Assembly: GCA_003229995.1 (NCBI GenBank) | Contig: QIGJ01000073.1 | Location: forward strand, 1-14,362 | DNA length: 14,362 nucleotides | Source of the DNA: Gammaproteobacteria bacterium | GTDB taxonomy: Bacteria; Pseudomonadota; Gammaproteobacteria; SZUA-152 | Direction of reading: 5' to 3' | Part shown: positions 6,961-14,362 of the stretch, in pieces | Layout: the number at the start of each line of letters is the position of its first letter | Numbering within the stretch: position 1 is the first letter of the stretch | Translations under genes and position numbers: made by a program | Notes under the pieces: model-generated | What the model was told of the DNA's origin: nothing | What the model saw: the letters and a program-made list of their open reading frames with translations, nothing else | The model's database searches: none

Positions 6961-9375
6961 ATGAACAAGCAACGCAACATCATTGATTTCACTCCTACCC
7001 GCCGCTCCACCAGCAACGAACCCGGCATTATCCTGCCTCAGTTGGTGATCTCCGCCCAACGCACTATCAAGCATCAGTTGCGCCAATTATTACCAACTTT
7101 TTTTTCCTGTATCGATGACAATCTGTTTGATATGGCCGACAAAGCTGAAAGCAATCAGCAGCAAACCCTGTATTTTGATGCCATGCGTGAAATACGCTTG
7201 CAAAAAGATGCTATGCAGAACACTTATTTTAAAGCCCTTACAGAAGCATTCCAACATTCTCTGAATCACGATGCCATGCCGCAAATAAAAACAACTGGCT
7301 CGCTAGACCAAGTCCGGCTTGTGGAAGATGAACAACTGGAAGAGTCACTGGCCATCACCAATATAGTCACCAGTGCCGAGAGCCACTACAAAGAAGCTCT
7401 GTTTGGACTTACTGCAAGACTGAATTTCCTAATTGAAGATATTGAAATCACCAAAGATAATAACCCTCTACGTCCGGAAATTTTATTTAATGCCTTCATA
7501 CCTGCTATGAAACTCATGGATACAGATATTAAGGTACGTCTGGTCATTTACAAATTATTCGATAAGTTTGTTGCACAAAAAACAGGGCCAATATATGACA
7601 GCGTCAACGCCGACCTAATTGCTTCTGGTGTGTTACCGCGTATCAAAAGCATTGTGCGTAAATCAGAAGACAACGACACTAACCCTCAGACGGTTATCCC
7701 TGCAAACGCTGCACTATCCATGGACAACATATCGACAGAAGCAGGCACATCCCAAAGCATGCCAGTGTTCGATCCCAATCAACCGGAAGGCATATTCAAT
7801 TCATTACAACAACTCCTCTCCATGACTCGTGCAACTCCGGTTGCTGGTGGTATATCAGGTAATACTGTTACTGGCTCTGTAACAACGGGAATGGTCGCTG
7901 GGGGTATCACGGAGGGTACAGGTACAGCACACGAAATCACCAACAGCAATGCCGTTACTTACGCACCCCAACAGGTATTAACCGCACTCAGTCAGATTCA
8001 GGCCTCCAGTGATTCAGTATTGCAGCAATCACAACAACAGCAACCGAGTGCCAATATTATTAAATCTACCGTGATCGAAACCATTGCCTCTACCCAGGCA
8101 GGTGATGGTAAAGAAATCGCCCAGGCTGACACTGATGCCATCGACATCGTCAGCATGCTGTTTGATTTCATCCTCGATGACCCCAGTCTGCCGGATAATC
8201 TCAAGGCTCAAATTTCCCGTTTGCAAATTCCTTTGCTCAAGGTTGCCATTATCGACAAAGATTTTTTTGCCAAAAAGGCCCACCCGGCCCGGCAGCTACT
8301 AAATGAACTGGCTTACGCTGGCAGTGCTCTGGAAGAAATAGAGCAAGAAGAAGATGCGGTCTTTCAGATGGTCAGTTATGTCGTTGATTCCATTCTTGCG
8401 GAGTTTGAAGAAAATACTGACATTTTTTCCACCCTGCACGATGAGTTTGTGGATTTCATTGAAAAAGAACGTGAATCCAACAAGCTGGCGGGCGAAATGC
8501 TAGAGAATGCCAAAGATCGAGTGGCCAGCGAAATCCAACGCCGCGTCACCGACAATGGTGTGCCACCGTTGGTCAGCATCATTTTGATTGATGCCTGGAA
8601 GGATGTACTCACTCACCTTTATTTACGTGACGGTAATGAAGGCACGGGCTGGAATACTGCACTACAGGTCGCTGATGACCTGATCTGGAGTGTGCAACCC
8701 AAGCTGTCGGTAAACGAACGCCAACGTCTTGTCAAAATCATCCCCCGGGTACTCAATGGTCTGCGCGATGGCTTGACCCTGATTCAATTTGACGACAAAG
8801 CCACCGAGCAATTGTTTGCCGGTCTCGAAGACCTGCATCTGGCCAGCCTGCGTGGTGGACTGAGCGCACAAACTCAGGAGGTCAAACCAACCACGGCAAC
8901 ACCGGGCAATCTTAACGATGATGATTTTGGTATCGACATATCCACTCTGCCTGAGGCTGACAACACAAACACCCCACAAACTGGTGAAAACAGCTTTATT
9001 GAAGAAATTATTCTCGCCTCGACCCAGCCTCTGCCTTGGGATAACGAAGACCTCAATGCCAGCCAGTACGCTGAAGAAATTAAAGACATGGCACTGGGTA
9101 CCTGGGTGGAATTCACCAATGCTGAAACCAAAACCCACAGCCGGGGAAAACTGGCCTGGAAATGTGACTTCACCGGTGAATACACGTTTGTGGATCGCAA
9201 ATACAAAGTAGTTGCCGATCTCTCCAACCGTAAACTTATCGAGGAATTTGAATCAGGTCATGCCAGTTTTGTGGATGACGTGCCACTGTTTGATCGGGCA
9301 CTGGATTCGGTGATTGGTGGTATTAAACACGCGCTGAATAATAAAAATTCTGCCGAAGACCTTATCCCTCAATAA
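6961..9375 (+). CDS. DUF1631 family protein
   Basis: 804-residue protein matching the DUF1631 pattern. The N-terminal block (about 25-105) holds LFDMADKAESNQQQTLYFDAMREIR; a helical region (about 140-230) follows; a low-complexity linker (about 235-340) is rich in Gly, Thr and Ser, with a Gln cluster near 355-362; a long helical core follows; and a compact C-terminal domain (about 695-795) holds LGTWVEFTN, RGKLAWK, YTFVDRKYKV and PLFDRALDSVI. No signal peptide or membrane helix is seen, so it is probably cytoplasmic. The biochemical function of the family is unclear; some members carry an unsupported thymidine phosphorylase label, and no such motif is present here. The C-terminal strand-rich domain resembles a small ligand-binding barrel, an inference from the pattern only. 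The ATG has AGG seven bases upstream. Transcribed alone; it ends 17 bases from the convergent cysG stop. Confidence 0.9.
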   Translation: MNKQRNIIDFTPTRRSTSNEPGIILPQLVISAQRTIKHQLRQLLPTFFSCIDDNLFDMADKAESNQQQTLYFDAMREIRLQKDAMQNTYFKALTEAFQHSLNHDAMPQIKTTGSLDQVRLVEDEQLEESLAITNIVTSAESHYKEALFGLTARLNFLIEDIEITKDNNPLRPEILFNAFIPAMKLMDTDIKVRLVIYKLFDKFVAQKTGPIYDSVNADLIASGVLPRIKSIVRKSEDNDTNPQTVIPANAALSMDNISTEAGTSQSMPVFDPNQPEGIFNSLQQLLSMTRATPVAGGISGNTVTGSVTTGMVAGGITEGTGTAHEITNSNAVTYAPQQVLTALSQIQASSDSVLQQSQQQQPSANIIKSTVIETIASTQAGDGKEIAQADTDAIDIVSMLFDFILDDPSLPDNLKAQISRLQIPLLKVAIIDKDFFAKKAHPARQLLNELAYAGSALEEIEQEEDAVFQMVSYVVDSILAEFEENTDIFSTLHDEFVDFIEKERESNKLAGEMLENAKDRVASEIQRRVTDNGVPPLVSIILIDAWKDVLTHLYLRDGNEGTGWNTALQVADDLIWSVQPKLSVNERQRLVKIIPRVLNGLRDGLTLIQFDDKATEQLFAGLEDLHLASLRGGLSAQTQEVKPTTATPGNLNDDDFGIDISTLPEADNTNTPQTGENSFIEEIILASTQPLPWDNEDLNASQYAEEIKDMALGTWVEFTNAETKTHSRGKLAWKCDFTGEYTFVDRKYKVVADLSNRKLIEEFESGHASFVDDVPLFDRALDSVIGGIKHALNNKNSAEDLIPQ

Positions 9376-9392
9376 AAAGAGATTAATTTAGA

Positions 9393-10796
9393 TTAAACAT
9401 CACCCACAGTTTTCGCACCACCAAACCAAGCCAGTTTTTTATGCAGTGCCACCACTTCACCAACAATAATCAATGTCGGTGGTTTGATGGTGGTGTTATC
9501 CAGTAATCCCGGCATGCTACCCAGTGTACCTGACAACACCTTTTGTTCGCGTGTGGTGGCTTTTTGCACCAGTGCTATGGGTGTATCCACCGACAGACCG
9601 TGCGCTACTAATTTCTCACACAAGGTTTTTGCACCCAACAACCCCATGTATACCACCAAGGTTTGATGTGGTTGCGCCAACGCGGGCCAGTTGAGATTCA
9701 TACTGCCATCTTTGAGGTGGCCGGTAACAAAGGTAACGGATTGCGCATAGTCACGATGGGTCAACGGAATACCGGCATAAGAGGCTGCACCCGCTGCCGC
9801 CGTAATACCCGGCACAATCTGGAAACGCACGCCTTCCTGCATTAGCGTTTCAATCTCTTCTCCACCACGGCCGAAAATAAACGGATCACCGCCCTTCAGG
9901 CGCAACACCCGTTTACCTTTTTTGGCAATGCGAGCTAATAGCAAATTGATGTCTTCCTGCGGCAGCGTATGTTTGTCACGTTTCTTACCGACATACACCA
10001 AGTCAGCATCACGACGCGCCATATCAAGGATTTCAGCAGAGACCAGACGGTCGTAAACAATCACATCAGCCTGCTGCAACAAACGCAGTGCGCGAAAGGT
10101 CAACAAGTCAGGATCACCGGGTCCGGCACCCACCAGATAAACTTCACCCCGGTCTTCTGCAACTTGTGCAGCATCCACGGCAGCATGCATAGCCTCGCGC
10201 GCGGCTTCTTCTTTACCCGCAAAAATTAGTTCGGCGATGGAACCCTGCGCGACATCTTCCCAAAAATGCCGACGCTTTCCTTCATCGGTCAGTTTATCTT
10301 TCACTTTGCCACGAAATTCATTCATCAGTGCGGCCAAGTGACCGTAAGCAGATGGAATCAATGTTTCCAGACGTGCGCGTAACAGCCGTGCCAAAACCGG
10401 TGAAGCGCCGCCGGTAGACACAGCCACCTGTACCGGCGAACGATCAATCATCGATGGCACAATAAAACTGCTCAGTTTGGGTTGATCCACCACGTTAACG
10501 GGAATACAACGGGCATGCGCCAAATCAGAAACGTGTTTATTCACCGCATGATCATCGGTGCCTGCAACAATCAATGCGCAGACTTCAATGTCTGCATCTT
10601 CGAAATCACGCGCTACGTGAGAAATCTCATTGTGGGTAACACGATTTTGCAGACTCTCACACAGTTTCGGTGACACTACTTTTATTTCGGCACCGGCACG
10701 AAACAATAACGACACTTTGCGTGCCGCCACATCGCCGCCACCCACGACCAAACAACGTTTGCCATGAAGATCAAAAAAGACGGGGAAATATCGCAT
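9393..10796 (-). CDS. cysG: Siroheme synthase CysG (trifunctional)
   Basis: 467 residues from ATG 10796, against 457 in E. coli. The N-terminal half is the precorrin-2 dehydrogenase/sirohydrochlorin ferrochelatase, with the NAD-binding LVVGGGDVAARKV motif, IVPSMIDRSPVQVAVSTGG and SPVLARLLRARLE. The C-terminal half is the uroporphyrinogen III methyltransferase, with VGAGPGDPDLLTFRAL, YVGKKRDKHTLPQEDIN, LKGGDPFIFGRGGEE and VPGITAAAGAASYAGIPLTHRD. The fused enzyme makes siroheme from uroporphyrinogen III for sulfite and nitrite reductases, in keeping with the sat gene at the left edge. The start at 10796 follows AAGGG at a spacing of five and matches the E. coli protein start; a GTG at 10838 would add 14 residues read from a repeat sequence and is unlikely. 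Confidence 0.97.
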   Translation of the reverse strand: MRYFPVFFDLHGKRCLVVGGGDVAARKVSLLFRAGAEIKVVSPKLCESLQNRVTHNEISHVARDFEDADIEVCALIVAGTDDHAVNKHVSDLAHARCIPVNVVDQPKLSSFIVPSMIDRSPVQVAVSTGGASPVLARLLRARLETLIPSAYGHLAALMNEFRGKVKDKLTDEGKRRHFWEDVAQGSIAELIFAGKEEAAREAMHAAVDAAQVAEDRGEVYLVGAGPGDPDLLTFRALRLLQQADVIVYDRLVSAEILDMARRDADLVYVGKKRDKHTLPQEDINLLLARIAKKGKRVLRLKGGDPFIFGRGGEEIETLMQEGVRFQIVPGITAAAGAASYAGIPLTHRDYAQSVTFVTGHLKDGSMNLNWPALAQPHQTLVVYMGLLGAKTLCEKLVAHGLSVDTPIALVQKATTREQKVLSGTLGSMPGLLDNTTIKPPTLIIVGEVVALHKKLAWFGGAKTVGDV

Positions 10797-10820
10797 GAAA
10801 ACCCTTTTATGACTTTCAGT

Positions 10821-10887
10821 AGGGTGGGCATTGTCCACCTGTTATATTTTATCCGGGCAATTCAGATGGGCAGTGCCCACCTTACGG
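10821..10887. repeat. Two palindromic GTGGGCA/TGCCCAC units
   Basis: Two near-palindromes fill the 91-base gap between serS and cysG: AGGGTGGGCATTGTCCACCT at 10821-10840 and GATGGGCAGTGCCCACCTTA at 10865-10884. Each folds on itself, and the outer arms (AGGGTGGGCA / TGCCCACCTT) can also pair with each other into a longer stem around 10841-10864. This resembles the common intergenic GTAGGGTGGGCA...TGCCCACC repeat. In the transcript it lies between serS and cysG and might limit read-through or affect mRNA stability; no T-run follows. Confidence 0.65.
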
Positions 10888-12189
<1,302 letters not shown>

Positions 12190-12199
12190 TTAAATAGTC

Positions 12200-12228
12200 T
12201 ATTTATCGTTATTTATCATTTTTAGCAA
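12200..12228 (-). promoter_or_regulatory. Candidate promoter of serS
   Basis: On the minus strand TTGCTA (12223-12228) and TAAATA (12200-12205) are separated by 17 bases, about 35 bases ahead of the serS start. The matches are modest (4 of 6 and 3 of 6) and the region is AT-rich, so chance matches are likely. Confidence 0.3.
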
Positions 12229-12270
12229 TATTTCGTGCGCGTTCCTAATATCCCGCAGGAAAAAGCACGG

Positions 12271-12416
12271 CCCACCAGGGTATAAATGCCGTTAGATATC
12301 CAGAAGCGCAGCGACAAGGAGCATAGTGAGCTATGTGACGGGAACTGCAACGCTGAGTCACTCAAAAAAGGCAAGGAATTAAAATAATGATGCATGACTG
12401 CTTATACCCACGTTGG
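12271..12416. repeat. Repeat-like element with GGGTATAA ends and an internal stem
   Basis: GGGTATAA at 12278-12285 and its reverse complement TTATACCC at 12402-12409 bound about 130 bases with no coding frame. Inside, GCATAG (12321-12326) pairs with CTATGT (12331-12336) around TGAG, and the surrounding AGCG...CGCT (12305-12308 with 12351-12354) could extend the fold. The element fills the gap between rarA and serS and ends four bases from the rarA stop codon. The sequence style (GCAGCGAC.AGGAGCATAG...CTATGTGACG) looks like a dispersed intergenic repeat, but copies elsewhere cannot be checked here. Confidence 0.45.
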
Positions 12417-12419
12417 ATT

Positions 12420-13757
12420 TCATTCGTTTGCTGCTTCCCGATTCAACTTACGTAAATAAGCCAGACGTTCACCAATCTTTATTTCCAGCCCGCGCTCTAC
12501 AGGATGATAGTATATCCTCTCCCCCAAGGCCTCCGGAAAGTATTTCTCGCCTGCGGAAAAACCATCGGCTTCATCATGGGAGTAACGATATTCCTGACCA
12601 TAATCCAGCTCTTTCATTAATTTTGTCGGCGCGTTACGCAGGTGCAACGGCACTTCCTGCGATCCTTCATTGCGGGCATCACGCATGGCGGTATTGAAGG
12701 CTGTATACACAGCATTGCTTTTGGGTGCGCAGGCGAGATACACCACGGCCTGTGCCAATGCCAGCTCACCTTCGGGACTCCCCAGACGCTCCTGTGTATC
12801 CCAGGCATTAAGCGCCAGTTGCAAACCACGCGGGTCAGCATTGCCAATGTCTTCCGAAGCCATACGCACAATGCGGCGTGCGACGTACAAAGGGTCACAG
12901 CCGCCATCCAGCATGCGGGTCATCCAGTATAACGCAGCATCAGGACTGGAACCGCGCACGGATTTATGCATCGCAGAAATCTGGTCGTAAAAAGCCTCCC
13001 CTCCTTTATCGAAGCGCCGCAGACCACCCGCGAGTACTTCGGCCAACAAGGTTTGTGTGATACGTTCTTCACCCTGTTCATCGGGCTCGGTCAGATCAGC
13101 GGCGATCTCCAATAAATTGAGCGCACGTCGTGCATCACCATCAGCGGCCTGCGCCAGCAAGTCGCACATCGCATCATCCACTTGCAAATGACGCTTGCCC
13201 AGACCACGTTCCGTATCCGCTAACGCACGATTAACCACCTCGCAAATTGCTTCGACACTCAGGGGTTTGAGTACATACACCCGTGCCCGCGACAACAATG
13301 CATTGTTTAATTCAAACGAGGGGTTTTCTGTGGTGGCACCAATAAAAGTGACCGTGCCATCTTCCACAAAGGGCAAAAAAGCATCCTGCTGGGATTTGTT
13401 AAAACGATGCACTTCATCCACAAACAACACTGTGGCCCGGCCTTGCTCGTTGCGTACACGTTGTGCCATGTCGATAGCGGCACGGATATCTTTCACACCT
13501 GAAAGCACCGCCGAGAGACTGATAAACTCCGCCGCCGCACGCCGTGCAATCATTCGTGCCAACGTGGTTTTGCCGGTGCCTGGCGGCCCCCAAAACACCA
13601 TGGAATGCAGCTTGTCGGATTCAATGGCCAGTCGTAACGGCTTACCTTCAGCTAACAGATGTGACTGTCCGCAATACTCCGATAACTCACGCGGACGCAT
13701 GCGGTCAGCCAGTGGGCGACTCAATGGATCATCAGATTGGGAGAAGAGATCATGCAT
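12420..13757 (-). CDS. rarA: Replication-associated recombination protein RarA (MgsA)
   Basis: 445 residues (E. coli: 447). AAA+ ATPase of the clamp-loader/RuvB-like class, acting at stalled replication forks. Seen in order: the N-terminal [21 protein letters not shown], Walker [13 protein letters not shown], Walker [21 protein letters not shown], sensor 1 [12 protein letters not shown] followed by [10 protein letters not shown], then the C-terminal tetramerisation region with [14 protein letters not shown] and YLACAPKSN. All ATPase motifs are intact. The ATG at 13757 has no obvious Shine-Dalgarno sequence but fits the family start MHDLFS. It lies 52 bases after lolA on the same strand, a common gammaproteobacterial order, and is probably co-transcribed with it. 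Confidence 0.98.
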   Translation of the reverse strand: MHDLFSQSDDPLSRPLADRMRPRELSEYCGQSHLLAEGKPLRLAIESDKLHSMVFWGPPGTGKTTLARMIARRAAAEFISLSAVLSGVKDIRAAIDMAQRVRNEQGRATVLFVDEVHRFNKSQQDAFLPFVEDGTVTFIGATTENPSFELNNALLSRARVYVLKPLSVEAICEVVNRALADTERGLGKRHLQVDDAMCDLLAQAADGDARRALNLLEIAADLTEPDEQGEERITQTLLAEVLAGGLRRFDKGGEAFYDQISAMHKSVRGSSPDAALYWMTRMLDGGCDPLYVARRIVRMASEDIGNADPRGLQLALNAWDTQERLGSPEGELALAQAVVYLACAPKSNAVYTAFNTAMRDARNEGSQEVPLHLRNAPTKLMKELDYGQEYRYSHDEADGFSAGEKYFPEALGERIYYHPVERGLEIKIGERLAYLRKLNREAANE

Positions 13758-13809
13758 GAATAACTGGAAATAGTAAGCGGAAGAAAAGGAAATATCGTCC
13801 GTTTCCCTT

Positions 13810-14362
13810 TTATCTTCCTTCTACTTTCTCGCCGATGACATCGGCCCCTTTGGGCGGCACAAAATCGAAACTATCAGCCGGTAGCTTAAGCCCGGCTTCT
13901 ACATTCGTAAAAACCAGCTTTGTCACTTGTTCAAAACCGTCCACCAGTTCCATGCTGCGCAGGTGTTGTTTGTCAAAACCGAGTTTTACGGTGGTAAAAC
14001 CGGTATCTGCCTGCTTGGGTAATAACTGCACCCACAACAAACCATCATCCCGGTCTGGCAATTCCTTGATATCAAAGCGTTGTTCCACCCCACCATCACC
14101 ACTCAGCAATAACGCCGGGGTATCTCCCAGCGCTTTGTCCAGCGGTTTGACGATAACCTGTTCCAGGTCCACATCATAAATCCACAGCTGTTTGCCATCA
14201 GCAATAATTTGTTGCTCATAGGGCAGGCGATAGTCCCAGCGAAACTTTCCCGGACGCTGCATCAACAACGTACCGCGTGATTCTTCCGGCTGGACAAAGG
14301 CTGCTCCCTGCACTGTTTGCACAAATTCGGCACGCATGGCACCTTTTTTGGCAAAAAAAGCA
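13810..14362 (-). CDS. lolA: Outer-membrane lipoprotein carrier protein LolA, 5' end missing
   Basis: Periplasmic chaperone that takes lipoproteins from the LolCDE transporter and hands them to LolB. The reading frame stays open to the window end; the first visible ATG at 14337 lies inside the mature protein, so the signal peptide and N-terminus are outside. Visible family features are [46 protein letters not shown], a conserved PALLLSG segment, and the C-terminal [12 protein letters not shown]. The basic and hydrophobic residues lining the lipid-binding barrel appear normal. About 183 residues are seen, against about 200 for a full protein, so little is missing. Followed 52 bases later by rarA. 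Confidence 0.95.
   Translation of the reverse strand, partial: AFFAKKGAMRAEFVQTVQGAAFVQPEESRGTLLMQRPGKFRWDYRLPYEQQIIADGKQLWIYDVDLEQVIVKPLDKALGDTPALLLSGDGGVEQRFDIKELPDRDDGLLWVQLLPKQADTGFTTVKLGFDKQHLRSMELVDGFEQVTKLVFTNVEAGLKLPADSFDFVPPKGADVIGEKVEGR

Noticed and set aside
10797..10838. Extension of cysG to the GTG at 10838
   Set aside because: The added residues are read from a palindromic repeat, while the ATG at 10796 has a good ribosome-binding site and matches the E. coli protein start.
13195..13773. 192-residue plus-strand reading frame opposite rarA
   Set aside because: It is the antisense of a clear, complete rarA; its composition (Ser/Arg/Thr-rich) is that of a shadow frame.
13779..13818. 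Stem GGAAGAAAAGGAAA / TTTCCCTTTTATCTTCC as a lolA terminator
   Set aside because: The stem is AT-rich with mismatches, overlaps the lolA stop codon and is not followed by a T-run; lolA and rarA are more likely co-transcribed.

Overview
The window looks like a chromosomal segment from a gammaproteobacterium. The right half carries lolA, rarA, serS and cysG in a row on the minus strand; the first three are typical neighbours in Gammaproteobacteria. The left edge cuts a Sat-type sulfate adenylyltransferase, the form common in dissimilatory sulfur metabolism. Together with the siroheme synthase CysG this makes a sulfur-oxidising lifestyle possible, but the window does not prove it. I found no rRNA, tRNA, CRISPR array, transposase or phage gene.

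Layout. 1-458 (+): 3' end of sat. 459-712: gene-free, with two palindromic repeats and a probable terminator. 713-1690 (-): lipoprotein with a formylglycine-generating-enzyme fold but no catalytic cysteines. 1869-2768 (+): HDOD-domain signalling protein, convergent with the next pair. 2771-4584 (-): glk and pgl, joined by a TGATG overlap. 4733-5443 (-): exported Sel1-repeat protein. 5517-6059 (-): protein with two AP2-like modules. 6103-6284: candidate miniature inverted-repeat element. 6292-6549 (-): small two-helix membrane protein. 6568-6960: gene-free, with a promoter candidate and a CRP-like palindrome ahead of 6961-9375 (+), a DUF1631 protein. 9393-10796 (-): cysG. 10821-10887: two palindromic repeat units. 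10888-12165 (-): serS. 12271-12416: another repeat-like element. 12420-13757 (-): rarA. 13810-14362 (-): lolA, cut by the window end.

Most genes are housekeeping: glucose phosphorylation and the lactonase step of the pentose-phosphate/Entner-Doudoroff route, siroheme synthesis, serine charging, fork rescue and lipoprotein export. The less understood part is 4.7-9.4 kb (Sel1 protein, AP2 protein, 2-TM protein, DUF1631 protein). The gaps hold at least five separate palindromic or inverted-repeat sequences, pointing to a genome rich in small intergenic repeats. I see no convincing multi-gene novel system.
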